From Betaproteobacteria bacterium UBA5216 (GTDB taxonomy: Bacteria > Pseudomonadota > Gammaproteobacteria > Burkholderiales > SG8-41), in NCBI GenBank assembly GCA_002412495.1, contig DHVE01000031.1, forward strand, positions 1-64,000: a DNA stretch of 64,000 nt, in the 5' to 3' direction. The notes below the pieces were generated by a model, which was given only the letters and a program-made list of their open reading frames with translations, was not told the origin of the DNA and made no database searches. Both the position numbers and the translations under genes were made by a program. The stretch's first letter is position 1. Every line of letters starts with the position of its first letter. Below are positions 16,665 through 25,581 of the stretch, piece by piece.

Positions 16665-17651
16665 CTACGTCTGGTCGCGCAAGCGCGACTCACGAATCAG
16701 CTTGCCCCATTTTTCCATTTCAAACTTGATCTTGTCGGCGAATTCACGCGGCGTGCTGCCGATCACTTCAACGCCGGCGGCAAACAGGCGATCGGTATAC
16801 TCGCGCGCATTCAATACAGTCACGATATCGCGATGGAGCCGCGTCACCATCGCCGGCGGCAATTGCGCCGGTGTAAAAAACCCCATCATCGATGCCGATT
16901 CAAACCCCGGCAGTTCGGATGCCAGCGTCGGCAATCCCGGCATCAACGCCGAGGGCTTCAGACTGGTCACCGCGAGACCGCGCAGGCGCCCCGATTTCAC
17001 GTGGCCGGAGACCGATCCCGCGCCGGCGATCATCATGTGCGCCTGCCCCGCCATCAAGCCCGCCAGTGCAGGCCCGGTGCCTTTGTACGGAATGCGCAGA
17101 ATGTTCACGCCCGCCATCGCCTTGAATAACTCGCCCGACAGATGCGGCGACGCGCCCAGCGTGCCGGCGGCGAAATTCAGCACGCCGGGCTTCGCCTTCG
17201 CCAGCGCGATCAGTTCCGCCGTGGTGTTGGCCGCCACCGAAGGGTGCACCAGCAGCACATTCGGCGAACTCACCGCCGACGTAATCGCCACGAAATCACG
17301 CACCGGATCCCACGGCAGATTGTCGCGGATGAAGGGCGAGGTCCAAACCGCGCCGCCGTAGAACAACAGCGTATAGCCATCCGCTGGCGCGCGCGCGGCG
17401 ATCTCGATCCCCACACCGCCGCGATTATCAACAATCACCTGCTTGCCCCACGCCGCCGTCAGCCCCTGCCCCACGATGCGCGACACCAGGTCGTTGGCGC
17501 TGCCCGCTTCGGCAGTGATGATGCGCACCGGTTTTACCGGAAACGTTTGTGCCTGCGACAGCGCGGGCGTGGCTGCCACGATCAGGCCGGCCATGACGGC
17601 AGTGCGTATGCACGCCTGTGTGAGTACGCCCTTGCGGCTACGTCTGCGCAT
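16665..17651 (-). CDS. Bug/TctC-family periplasmic solute receptor
   Basis: A 328-residue receptor. The ATG at 17649-17651 is chosen, giving MRRRSRKGVLTQACIRTAVM and a signal peptide ending LSQAQ; the longer frame to 17729 runs into the preceding gene. It starts 4 bases after that gene's stop, so the two are co-transcribed. Motifs: VKPVRIITAEAGSANDLVSR (the usual PGGGSD loop is altered to EAGSAND) and VIVDNRGGVGIEIAARAP. The altered ligand loop suggests an unusual substrate. Downstream lie the repeat and TcuA copy 1. Confidence 0.88.
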   Translation of the reverse strand: MRRRSRKGVLTQACIRTAVMAGLIVAATPALSQAQTFPVKPVRIITAEAGSANDLVSRIVGQGLTAAWGKQVIVDNRGGVGIEIAARAPADGYTLLFYGGAVWTSPFIRDNLPWDPVRDFVAITSAVSSPNVLLVHPSVAANTTAELIALAKAKPGVLNFAAGTLGASPHLSGELFKAMAGVNILRIPYKGTGPALAGLMAGQAHMMIAGAGSVSGHVKSGRLRGLAVTSLKPSALMPGLPTLASELPGFESASMMGFFTPAQLPPAMVTRLHRDIVTVLNAREYTDRLFAAGVEVIGSTPREFADKIKFEMEKWGKLIRESRLRDQT

Positions 17652-17655
17652 ACGG

Positions 17656-18498
17656 TTACGCGGCCGCCGCCTGTTCGGCCTGCGTGAGCAACGCCCGCAC
17701 CCGTTCGGCACCCTCGCGTGCGACTTCATCCGCAGAACGCTCCCACTGCGCCGGATTCGGCGCTTCGTAGCTCATGTAACCCTGATAGTTCATCGCCATC
17801 AGGTTTTTGAAAATGTCGACAAACGGCGCGGCCCCCTTGCCCGGCGGCAATCGATCCACCGGCATGCGCGTATCCGATGGCGGCCCCGGCGGCGCATCGC
17901 TGAATTGAAAGGTAATGATCTGTTCCACCGGCACGTTTTTGAACGTAGCGGCATTGCCGCCGCTGCAATGCAAATGATAGGTATCGAGCAGCAAGCCGCA
18001 GTTTTTCATATTCACTGCGTTGACAAGTTCCATGCCGTTTTCCAGCGTGCGGATCACCGGGTGGCGAGAGTTAAATTCCAGCGCGAGCTTGATGCCGTAT
18101 TCAGCGGTGATCTCGGCACAGGTTTTCAGATTCTGCTTCGCCAGCGCCATGCCGCCGGGGGCATTCTGGCCCGGCGACACCATGATCACATCACAACCCA
18201 GCGCCACGGCTTTTTCGCTGACGTAGCGCAATGAATCGAGCAACCGCTTTAACGCGTCGCCGGTTTCAAACAGCACGCCGCTTTCGGTGCCAATCACCGC
18301 CACCTTGATGTTGGCGTCGCGCACCAGCTTGACCATCGCGTCTTCGCTCATGCCTGCCTTGCGGCCGCGCATGAAATCCACGTGGCGCAATTCAACCGCG
18401 TTGTAACCCGCCTCGCGTGCGATACGCAGTGCGTCAGCAAGCGGCGTGGTATCCAGCGTCCAGGTGTGCAGCGCAATGCGGTTGTGCAGAATGTTCAA
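17656..18498 (-). CDS. Sugar phosphate isomerase/epimerase-family TIM-barrel protein
   Basis: A 280-residue protein of the xylose isomerase-like TIM barrel (AP endonuclease 2) family. Visible features: the N-terminal ALHTWTLDTTPLADALRIAR strand-helix, AGYNAVELRHVDF near 35, LALEFNSRHPV with a metal-ligand Glu near 140, GLLLDTYHLHCSGG near 175, the typical LxxDxxH strand, and QFSDAPPGPPSD near 210. Such enzymes isomerise or epimerise sugars, inositols or hydroxypyruvate. It sits directly upstream of a Bug receptor gene, which suggests it processes the compound that receptor brings in. Its start is a TTG or ATG close to 18498, after GAGGAGC. Confidence 0.82.
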   Translation of the reverse strand: MNILHNRIALHTWTLDTTPLADALRIAREAGYNAVELRHVDFMRGRKAGMSEDAMVKLVRDANIKVAVIGTESGVLFETGDALKRLLDSLRYVSEKAVALGCDVIMVSPGQNAPGGMALAKQNLKTCAEITAEYGIKLALEFNSRHPVIRTLENGMELVNAVNMKNCGLLLDTYHLHCSGGNAATFKNVPVEQIITFQFSDAPPGPPSDTRMPVDRLPPGKGAAPFVDIFKNLMAMNYQGYMSYEAPNPAQWERSADEVAREGAERVRALLTQAEQAAAA

Positions 18499-18557
18499 AG
18501 GCGCTCCTCGGAAAATAGATTTAACCTATTGTCTTTAATAATTATTTTTAACTCTTC

Positions 18558-19214
18558 TCAGGCACCCAAAGCCGCTATCGCCGTTTCATAACGCGCGATG
18601 GTTTCGCCGCCGTTGCGCACGGTTGTATTGAGATCGTGCAATATGCCGTCCTGTATGCCGTAGATGCAGCCATGCACCGACAACGGCTGATTGCGCTCCC
18701 ATGCGTCGCGCACAATCGACGTCTCGCACACGTGCGCCACCTGCTCGATCACGTTCAGTTCGCACAGCCGGTCGTGTTGCCCGGTCTTCGCCAGCGCGCT
18801 CAGCCGTGCGGCATGTTTGTCTTCCACGTCACGCACGTAACGCAACCAGTTATCGGCCAAGCCAAGCCGGTCACGGTTCAATACCGCCTGCACGCCAGAA
18901 CACCCGTAATGCCCGCAGACAATAATATGGCGCACGCGCAGCACATCCACCGCGAACTGCAAGACCGACAGGCAGTTCATGTCGCTGTGAACCACGACGT
19001 TCGCCACGTTGCGATGCACGAACACATCGCCCGGCAGCAACCCCACCACGGTATTCGCGGGCACACGGCTGTCAGAACAACCGATCCACAAGTACGCGGG
19101 CGCCTGCTGCTTCGCAAGCTTGTTGAAAAACTCCGGGTCCTGTGCGCGAACACCGCTTGCCCACGCGCGGTTTTGTTCAAACAGGCCGGCCAGCTCGTCC
19201 ATCGGCAAGGTCAC
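18558..19214 (-). CDS. can: Beta-class carbonic anhydrase
   Basis: A 218-residue beta carbonic anhydrase, interconverting CO2 and bicarbonate. The zinc ligands are in place: Cys46 and Asp48-Arg50 in IGCSDSRVPA, His102 and Cys105 in VCGHYGCSGV. The C-terminal extension VHGCIYGIQDGILHDLN is the usual one for E. coli Can-type enzymes. It starts 9 bases after the stop of the upstream TcuA-like gene, so they probably share a transcript. Its place among organic-acid genes suggests bicarbonate supply or CO2 handling linked to carboxylation or decarboxylation. Confidence 0.94.
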   Translation of the reverse strand: MTLPMDELAGLFEQNRAWASGVRAQDPEFFNKLAKQQAPAYLWIGCSDSRVPANTVVGLLPGDVFVHRNVANVVVHSDMNCLSVLQFAVDVLRVRHIIVCGHYGCSGVQAVLNRDRLGLADNWLRYVRDVEDKHAARLSALAKTGQHDRLCELNVIEQVAHVCETSIVRDAWERNQPLSVHGCIYGIQDGILHDLNTTVRNGGETIARYETAIAALGA

Positions 19215-19223
19215 CTGTGACGC

Positions 19224-20702
19224 CTATGACACTGCGGCGGCGCTCGCCGCCGTTCCCGTCACGCGGCCAAAAGTGGCTCCCGACATCATGCCCGCGCCCG
19301 AGGCATACGCGCCGACGAACAAGCCGCCGACCATCTCGCCCGCCGCATACAGGCCGGGGATCGGTCGGCCCGCCACGTGCTGCACCTGCCCCGTGGTCGC
19401 GTTGATTTTTAATCCGCCAAAAGTGAAGGTGATGCCGCAGCGCACCGGCCAGGCCTCGAACGGCCCCTTGTCGATCTCCAGCGCGTAATTGCTTTTCGGC
19501 GGAACAATACCCGCCGTGCCCTTGCCATCAAGATTGTGCCGGTCGGGGTTGTAGTTGCCCGGCTGCACCGCCGCGTTGAATGCACGCACCGTCTTGATGA
19601 AGTTTTCGACCGGCAGCCCCAGCTCGGTCGCGAGTTGCTCAAGCGTATTGGCCTTGGCGGTGGTGGCCTTGCGATAATTGGCGGTATACATGTCGCGCTC
19701 GCGGATTTTTGCATCCATGATCTGTATCGCCACGCCGCCGGGTTGCGCCATGATCGCGCGGCCCATGCTGGCATACGTGCGGCCGCGCGTATCGTACACC
19801 TCATCGATAAAGCGTTCGCCCTTCATGTTGACCAGAATGCCGTACGGATACATGTAGCGATTCAGGCTGTCGCCATGCACATGCACCGAGGGCACGGTGA
19901 ATTTCGGCAGTGCGATATCCTGCGGTGATGCATGGCAGGTGCTCCAACTGCCGTGCGGCAGTGCGCCGATATGCATCGCCATGCGCAGTCCGTCGCCGGT
20001 GTTGTACGGCACGCCGCGCACGTGCACCGAATCCCAGCCCGGCCCCAGATAACGCGCGCGCATCTCGGCGTTGGCCTCAAAGCCGCCGCACGCGAGTATC
20101 ACCGCCTTCGCGTGGAACATCACGTAACCCGCGGGCGTCAGCGCGCGCACGCCTGTGACGCGGCCGGTTTTGTCTTCGATCAGTTCGGTGGCCGACGTTT
20201 CGTAATGAAACGTGGCACCCGTGCGTTCGAGAATTTCAAAATTGCGTTTTTGCAAGCCCGCACCGCCGCCGTTCATGGTAAGCACGTTGTCGTTGGTCAT
20301 GCTCGCCGGCACCCAATCGTGCCCCTTGCTGGCGAGCCATTGCACGGTGTTCAGCGATTCGGTCACATGCACGTGCAGCAATTCTTCATCGGCCTGATTA
20401 TTGGTGACGCGCATCAACTCGTCCCACACCTCGGCCTCGGTGCGATGCGGCAGGCCGCCTTCGAGCAGCTTGTGCAACTCTGCATCGGACATATTGCGCA
20501 CCAGCGGCCGCAAATCATCAATGCCGTTGAAAACAAATCGAATGTGCCCGGTCATCGCACTGTTGCCGCCGCGATCACGCTTGGGCGCTTTTTCAATAAT
20601 GCCCACGCTTTTGGTTTTTTCCAGTGCCGCGTGCGCCGCCGAACACGCGGCATTGCCGCCACCGACAATCAATACTTCGTAATGAAACACGTCATCTGCC
20701 AT
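19224..20702 (-). CDS. tcuA: TcuA-like FAD-dependent tricarballylate dehydrogenase, copy 2
   Basis: A 492-residue flavoprotein with the FAD motif YEVLIVGGGNAACSAAHAA at residues 8-25, VILACGGFEANAEMRARYLG near 207 and GLYAAGEMVGGLFVGAYASG near 455. It is related to copies 1 and 3 across the whole length but differs enough to exclude recent duplication. Upstream on the same strand is an MmgE/PrpD gene, a family that includes cis-aconitate decarboxylases and 2-methylcitrate dehydratases; if TcuA makes cis-aconitate, that neighbour could use it. ATG at 20702 follows ACGGAAACAGC. Confidence 0.82.
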   Translation of the reverse strand: MADDVFHYEVLIVGGGNAACSAAHAALEKTKSVGIIEKAPKRDRGGNSAMTGHIRFVFNGIDDLRPLVRNMSDAELHKLLEGGLPHRTEAEVWDELMRVTNNQADEELLHVHVTESLNTVQWLASKGHDWVPASMTNDNVLTMNGGGAGLQKRNFEILERTGATFHYETSATELIEDKTGRVTGVRALTPAGYVMFHAKAVILACGGFEANAEMRARYLGPGWDSVHVRGVPYNTGDGLRMAMHIGALPHGSWSTCHASPQDIALPKFTVPSVHVHGDSLNRYMYPYGILVNMKGERFIDEVYDTRGRTYASMGRAIMAQPGGVAIQIMDAKIRERDMYTANYRKATTAKANTLEQLATELGLPVENFIKTVRAFNAAVQPGNYNPDRHNLDGKGTAGIVPPKSNYALEIDKGPFEAWPVRCGITFTFGGLKINATTGQVQHVAGRPIPGLYAAGEMVGGLFVGAYASGAGMMSGATFGRVTGTAASAAAVS

Positions 20703-20726
20703 TGCTGTTTCCGTTAAAAATTACCG

Positions 20727-20745
20727 TTTATAAACATAAACTTAT
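20727..20745. repeat. AT-rich leader element, copy 2 (diverged)
   Basis: TTTATAAACATAAACTTAT overlaps the stop codon of the MmgE/PrpD gene in the gap before tcuA copy 2. It matches copy 1 at 16 of 18 comparable positions with the reading taken on the plus strand. Confidence 0.4.
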
Positions 20746-22142
20746 GCCGTTTTCCGCTGTGCCACTTGCGTGCCACTGACTTCCAGCAGGCGCATGAATT
20801 CGCGCACCGACGCAACGATTTCAAATCGATCCAGCGCGTCGGCCGCCGCGCTCACTTGCGCCGCCGGCAACACACTCGCCGCGCAATCCACGAACTTGGC
20901 CTTGAGTTGCTCTGGCGGAATCGGGTTGGCGGACGTGCGACCCAGCGGACGAATCACCCGCGACGATACCGCGCTGCCGTCTTTTAAGGTCACTTTCACT
21001 TCCGCCGCGAATCCCTGTCCCGGCTCGAACTGCCCGTCAAGATGCGGCGTCGCATGCACGCGCGCCAGCAACGTTTGCAGCGCGGGCTCGCGCAGCGCCG
21101 GTTCATCAAAATGTTTTAATGACACGCGGCCATCCAGCAACGCGCGCGCCACGCAGTATTGCACGCTGAACTTGGCTTCGAGCCCGGTTTTTGGTTGCGC
21201 GCGGTCGGTGTGTGCCAGACGCGGCGCGGCGGTCCATGAATCGACGCGCGCGATCGCATCGGCCTTGAACGTACCGTGCTCGCGCACCAGGTTCAACGCT
21301 GCTTCAATCGGCGAATGCGTGCTGTAGCAGCACGGATACAACTTGTACGATGCGCCCGGCTCGACGATGTCCAGCGGCGCGCCCCAGGTTTCGAGCACCC
21401 GCTCGGCGTGGAACCGCCCCGCGCCATTGAACAAATTGAAATAGCCCTGCTTGTGCGCAAACGCATCGGCGTTTGCCGTGAAGCCCTTGCGCGCGAGCAG
21501 CACCGCCATCAAGCCGTTGCGCGCGCACTGCCCCACGTGCAGCGATTTGGTCATGGTGCCGAAGTTGGCCTTGTTGCCCGCTGCCAGCGACGTGCTCATC
21601 GCCAGCGCGGTTTCGGTTTGCTCCACGCTCAAATTCAGCAATCGCGCGCACGCCCCCGCCACCGCGAACACGCCCACGGTGGAGGTCGGATGCCAGCCGG
21701 CCTCGGTATGAAACGGATGCACCGCCCGCCCGATCTGCGAGCCGGTTTCGTAACCCGCCACGTGCGCCAGCAGCACATCCGCGCCGCCGCAATCAAAAGC
21801 CTCGGCCGCCGCCAGCAGCGCCGGCACCATCACCGCCGAGATGTGTCCGCCCATGTTCGCGGCGGTGTTGTCATAGTCGAGCACATGTGCCGCCACGCCG
21901 TTGAGCAAAGCGGCATCCAGCGCGCTCGCGCGCGACGCACCACCCAGCACCAGTGCCTCACCGCCCGTGGCGGAAACGTCAATGATCTGCGCCAGCGTTG
22001 CCGGCGCGTCCTCGGTAACGCCCGCGAGCGTGCAGCCCAGGGTATCCATCACCGCAACCTTGCTCCAGTCGAGCGCCGCCCGGGGAACATTGTCCGTGCG
22101 CAGCGCGACAATGCGCTCCGCGATTTGCCGTGCCAGTGCCAT
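20742..22142 (-). CDS. MmgE/PrpD-family protein
   Basis: A 466-residue member of the MmgE/PrpD family, which contains 2-methylcitrate dehydratase and cis-aconitate decarboxylase. Typical segments: DWSKVAVMDTLGCTLAGVTE at residues 23-42, LDYDNTAANMGGHISAVMVP near 88, GWHPTSTVGVFAVAGACARL near 148 and TKSLHVGQCARNGLMAVLLA near 205. The all-helical N-terminal domain and the smaller C-terminal domain are both complete. It starts with ATG after GGAGTTTTCC. It lies upstream of tcuA copy 2 on the same strand. Family membership is firm; dehydratase versus decarboxylase activity cannot be read from sequence by eye. Confidence 0.88.
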   Translation of the reverse strand: MALARQIAERIVALRTDNVPRAALDWSKVAVMDTLGCTLAGVTEDAPATLAQIIDVSATGGEALVLGGASRASALDAALLNGVAAHVLDYDNTAANMGGHISAVMVPALLAAAEAFDCGGADVLLAHVAGYETGSQIGRAVHPFHTEAGWHPTSTVGVFAVAGACARLLNLSVEQTETALAMSTSLAAGNKANFGTMTKSLHVGQCARNGLMAVLLARKGFTANADAFAHKQGYFNLFNGAGRFHAERVLETWGAPLDIVEPGASYKLYPCCYSTHSPIEAALNLVREHGTFKADAIARVDSWTAAPRLAHTDRAQPKTGLEAKFSVQYCVARALLDGRVSLKHFDEPALREPALQTLLARVHATPHLDGQFEPGQGFAAEVKVTLKDGSAVSSRVIRPLGRTSANPIPPEQLKAKFVDCAASVLPAAQVSAAADALDRFEIVASVREFMRLLEVSGTQVAQRKTA

Positions 22143-22455
22143 GGAAAACTCCTTTGAAATTCAGATACGGCGGATGTGCTGCGCGGACATTATGCCGCCA
22201 GCCCCGCAAAGTGTCATGCATGTTGCGCATGCCACGCAGCACACTAGCCCTGGTTCCGGGGTTGGCAAAAATCGTCCGCTGGCTTGCCAACACCGGACGG
22301 CTCCGCATGAGCTCGATGCTGTTATTGCAAGGCTTGTCGGCGACGCGGCAACCCATTCAGCCTTACCCACCGCCCGGCAGCACGCGGGCACGCCGGCATG
22401 CCCGCGTTAAAACGCACGGGCGTTAATCCACACCGTGCGTGTCTGGTCTAGCCGT
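22143..22455. other. Intergenic region with minus-strand terminator hairpins
   Basis: 313 bases between the MmgE/PrpD start and the cytochrome c stop. No convincing gene; small frames such as 22161-22391 minus look non-coding. It contains two hairpins near its left end of the cytochrome side (22383-22406 and 22412-22440). Confidence 0.5.
22408..22440 (-). terminator. Rho-independent terminator after the cytochrome c gene
   Basis: On the minus strand ACGCACGG pairs with CCGTGCGT (8 bp, 13-base loop) and is followed by TTTT. It starts 16 bases after the cytochrome c stop codon. A second perfect hairpin, CGCGGGCA with TGCCCGCG around an 8-base loop at 22383-22406, follows and may reinforce it. 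Confidence 0.6.
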
Positions 22456-23322
22456 TTAGCCCCCGAACGGCAAAGGCTTCAACGAGCGCAAATAGGCCGT
22501 GAGCGCTTTCATATCGTCGGCGTTGATATTTTTGTACCACGCATACGCCATCGGCGGCTTGAGCGGGCTGCCGTCCTTGCGCACACCCTCCTGAATCGCG
22601 CGGGCGATTTCCGCATCGCTCCAGCCCTTGAGGCCGCTCTCATGCGGCGTGAGGTTCCGCGACACCGCCACGCCCCACGGACCTTTGAACGGGTTGCCGC
22701 CGGCGCCTAACCGTGTCATGTCGGGTTGCCCCTTCACCCACGGCGTATGGCACTCCACGCAATGACCCATCGGCCCCGCAAGATACGCGCCATACTTCAC
22801 CGCGTCATTTGCCGACGGCGCGGTGACTTTGGCCTTGATCGGCGGGCCATAATTGGGCGGCAGTTTCATCCGGTACTCGGACTTGGGCACGACGTTCTTC
22901 ACGGGCGGTTGCGCGCGCAGGTACGCCACTATCGCAGCCAGATCATCGTCCGCAAGATCGCGGTAAAAAGCCATGGGCATCGGCGGACCGATCACCGTAC
23001 CGTCGGGCCGGATACCTTCGCGAATCGCGCGGGCAAGCTGCACATCGGTCCATTTACCGATGCCGGTTTCGGGATCGGGCGTAATGTTCGGCGCGTAGGC
23101 CTTGAACGGTTCTTCGTCGAACACCATGCCGCCCGACAACCCGCGCTCGGGCAGCGGTTTGCCTTTTTCACGCTGCACATGGCAGTTGCCACAGGCAACG
23201 ATGCCGTTCATGAGATACGTGCCGCGTTCCAGCAGGCGCTTGTTGTCCTGGGCCGTGGCCGAAACGGCCGCAACCGACAGAGTTGCCAGCAGTAGGGTCT
23301 TGATCTTGAATATCCGGAACAT
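22456..23322 (-). CDS. Secreted diheme cytochrome c
   Basis: A 288-residue periplasmic cytochrome with two CxxCH haem sites: CGNCH at residues 44-48 and CVECH at 188-192. Each sits in its own cytochrome c domain, with candidate axial Met residues in PPMPMAF near 116 and PPMAYAW near the C terminus. A signal peptide occupies residues 1-24 (ends SATAQ). The start ATG 23320-23322 is preceded by AAGGGAG; the longer frame to 23439 has no such site. Proteins of this shape often serve as electron acceptors for periplasmic dehydrogenases, and the window carries Tat-exported molybdenum hydroxylases without a FAD subunit, though not next to this gene. Confidence 0.92.
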   Translation of the reverse strand: MFRIFKIKTLLLATLSVAAVSATAQDNKRLLERGTYLMNGIVACGNCHVQREKGKPLPERGLSGGMVFDEEPFKAYAPNITPDPETGIGKWTDVQLARAIREGIRPDGTVIGPPMPMAFYRDLADDDLAAIVAYLRAQPPVKNVVPKSEYRMKLPPNYGPPIKAKVTAPSANDAVKYGAYLAGPMGHCVECHTPWVKGQPDMTRLGAGGNPFKGPWGVAVSRNLTPHESGLKGWSDAEIARAIQEGVRKDGSPLKPPMAYAWYKNINADDMKALTAYLRSLKPLPFGG

Positions 23323-23518
23323 ACGAGTCTCCCTTACCTTATTTTCGGTGGCTTCTTGATTTTCTGTCCGCGCCTGAAAAGCGCAGCGGCATATTATAGA
23401 AGTTACTGACTTGACGCAGCAACCGGTGTCAACGGACATTGCTCCATAGCCGCACAGCCATCGGTGTACGCCGTGCCTACGCGCGCGCCCTGACGAGGCG
23501 CCGCCCGTACCGAAAACA

Positions 23519-24274
23519 CTACGCCGGATCCAACCCCTTCTCGCGCAGCACCTTGCGCGCGGGTTCCGACTTCAGAAACTTCACAAACGCCTGCGCCGCG
23601 TCGCGCTGCGTGGATTTCGGAAACGCCGTGGCGCCGTAGGGAATCGGCTGCTGAAATTCTTTCGGCAACGGCTCAATAATCTGGATGCCCGCCACCGGCA
23701 GAAATTCACTGATCTGCTGCACGCCGATATCCGCCGCGCCACGCGCCACCACCGCCCCCACCAGTTCGCCCGGATTCGGCGCCACCCGTTTGGCCGCGAT
23801 CGCGTCCGCGATGCCAAGTTGCTCAAGTATCCGGACAAACTGGATGCCGCTCGCCCCCGCGCTATACGACACTTTGCCCGCGGCGAGCAAAGCGGTTTTT
23901 AATTTTTCCGGCGTGCTGATGTCGGGCTTTGGCGCGCCGGCGCGTACCGCCAGGCCCGCGCGGGACAGCGCGAACACCGTGCGGCTACCCGCCAGCAGGG
24001 CACCCTGCTTCATCAGCGCATCGGAGAATTCGTCCGGGCCGATATAGAGGTCACCGCTCAGGCCGCCGAGGATCTGCTTCGCCAGTGCCGAGCCGCCACC
24101 ATAATTCATTTTGAGCTTGTGACCGCTCGCGTGCTCGAATTCGGGCACCAGCTCGATCAACGCCTCTTTCGCGGAGGTGGTGCTATACACCACGATTTCC
24201 GCACTTTGTGCGGTGTTTGCTGCAAGGCTCATACCCATCACTCCCATTGCCATCAGGATTTTCAGAAATCGCAT
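23519..24274 (-). CDS. ModA-like periplasmic substrate-binding protein
   Basis: A 251-residue type II periplasmic binding protein of the ModA-like family. Signal peptide MRFLKILMAMGVMGMSLAAN, cleaved near TAQSAE, then EIVVYSTTSAKEALIELVPE and LKMNYGGGSALAKQILGG, the usual ligand-binding first half. ATG 24272-24274 is chosen because GGAGG lies 6 bases upstream; the longer frame has none. ModB and ModC genes are not nearby, so it may bind another oxyanion or an organic acid. A relative without signal peptide is at 55090-55809. Confidence 0.82.
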   Translation of the reverse strand: MRFLKILMAMGVMGMSLAANTAQSAEIVVYSTTSAKEALIELVPEFEHASGHKLKMNYGGGSALAKQILGGLSGDLYIGPDEFSDALMKQGALLAGSRTVFALSRAGLAVRAGAPKPDISTPEKLKTALLAAGKVSYSAGASGIQFVRILEQLGIADAIAAKRVAPNPGELVGAVVARGAADIGVQQISEFLPVAGIQIIEPLPKEFQQPIPYGATAFPKSTQRDAAQAFVKFLKSEPARKVLREKGLDPA

Positions 24275-24388
24275 GCCGGCCTCCGTGTCATGAGGCTGCA
24301 ACGTAACAGGCGCGCGCGGTGAAGTCCAGATGCCGACGGCGACAGCGCGCGCTTATTCGCTATACTGCTCATTCCAAAGGAGACTGCA

Positions 24389-25372
24389 TTGGAACACTTA
24401 TTTCAATTCTGGCGCCCGGTGCTCGCAGGCGCGGCTTTGATGGCATGCCACGGCGCGGCCACCGCGCAATCCGCAAACTATCCTACAAAACCGATACGCT
24501 TTCTGGTGGGCGTTGCACCCGGCGGCGGCACTGATTTCGCCGCACGGTTGATCGGCGCGCGGCTCGCCGAAAAATTCGGCCAGCCGGTGATCACCGACAA
24601 CCGCACCGGCGCCACCGGCAACATCGCGCTGGAACTCACCGCCAAAGCCGCGCCCGACGGCTATACCTTCGTGGTGTTTAATCTCGGCCACCTCACCTCG
24701 GCGCTGCTGTCACGCCATGCGCGCATTGATGCGGCAAAAGACTTTGCCGCGGTGAGCCAGATCGCCACCGGCACGTTAATGCTCGCCTCGCACGCCGGCG
24801 TGCCCGCGCGCTCACTCAAGGACTTCATCGCCTATGCCCGCACCAAGCCCGGCCAGATCAACTACGGGTCGGGCGGCCTCGCCAGCACGCAGCATCTGGC
24901 GATGGAGTTATTGAAGCGCGAAGCCAAACTCGATTTCGTGCATGTGCCGTACAAGGGCACCGGCCCCATCGCGATTGATCTGGTGTCGGGGCAAATACAG
25001 GTTGCCATCTCCAATCTGCTCGGCCTTTATCCGCATGCGAAAGCAGGCCGGCTGGTCGCGCTCGCTGTCACCACGGAGAAACGCAGCGCGCTCGCGCCCG
25101 AAGTAGCGACGGTCGGCGAACTCGGCTATCCCAAAGTGCAGATTGATTTATGGCAAGGCATCCTCGCGCCCGCGAAAACTCCGCCCGCGATTATTGAAAA
25201 GGTCGCTCGTGCGGTCGCGGAAATTGTTGCAGAACCGGATGTGATCGCCAAACTCGCCTCGCAGGGCGGCGGCCCCGCAGGCACCTCGCCCAAGGCGTTC
25301 GACAAATATCTAAAGGATGAAACCGTGAAGTGGCTGACGCTGGCGAAGGAAGTGAATATTACGGCGGACTGA
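24389..25372 (+). CDS. Bug/TctC-family periplasmic solute receptor
   Basis: A 327-residue receptor starting with TTG at 24389, 6 bases after AAAGGAG. Signal peptide MEHLFQFWRPVLAGAALMAC ends at ATAQS. Ligand loop IRFLVGVAPGGGTDFAARLI and VITDNRTGATGNIALELTA are canonical. It is divergent from the ModA-like gene, with only 114 bases between starts, so the two may share regulation. A TATACT hexamer at 24361-24366 is a possible -10 box, but no good -35 was found. Convergent with tcuA copy 3 across a REP-like repeat. Confidence 0.92.
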   Translation: MEHLFQFWRPVLAGAALMACHGAATAQSANYPTKPIRFLVGVAPGGGTDFAARLIGARLAEKFGQPVITDNRTGATGNIALELTAKAAPDGYTFVVFNLGHLTSALLSRHARIDAAKDFAAVSQIATGTLMLASHAGVPARSLKDFIAYARTKPGQINYGSGGLASTQHLAMELLKREAKLDFVHVPYKGTGPIAIDLVSGQIQVAISNLLGLYPHAKAGRLVALAVTTEKRSALAPEVATVGELGYPKVQIDLWQGILAPAKTPPAIIEKVARAVAEIVAEPDVIAKLASQGGGPAGTSPKAFDKYLKDETVKWLTLAKEVNITAD

Positions 25373-25420
25373 CGAGAGACGGTTCTGCATCCAAATGAAG
25401 CGCGGGCCATTTCCCAAACT

Positions 25421-25529
25421 CGTTATTCCGGCGAAAGCCGGAATCCAGTGCGCCCCCCCATGCAAAGTCTGTGATCAGCACCTTAGGCGAACGCTACAAC
25501 CTGGATTCCAGCCTCCGCTGGAATGACGG
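25421..25529. repeat. REP-like inverted pair (ATTCCGGCGAAAGCCGGAAT type)
   Basis: ATTCCGGCGAAAGCCGGAAT at 25425-25444 and ATTCCAGCCTCCGCTGGAAT at 25504-25523 are each hairpins, arranged in opposite orientation around 50-60 bases. They lie between convergent genes, the normal site for REP elements. Related pairs are at 33294 and 61551. Confidence 0.7.
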
Positions 25530-25581
25530 CTCTGCGTTTGCCACCGCCGCTGGCAATGGACGCAACCAGTGCCAGTTGTCG

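Noticed and set aside
22161..22391. 76-codon Cys-rich frame on the minus strand between cytochrome c and MmgE/PrpD
   Set aside because: The Cys residues do not form a motif, and the frame crosses the terminator hairpins.
24361..24366. TATACT as promoter of the Bug gene at 24389
   Set aside because: No acceptable -35 hexamer 16-18 bases upstream, so it was not listed as a promoter.
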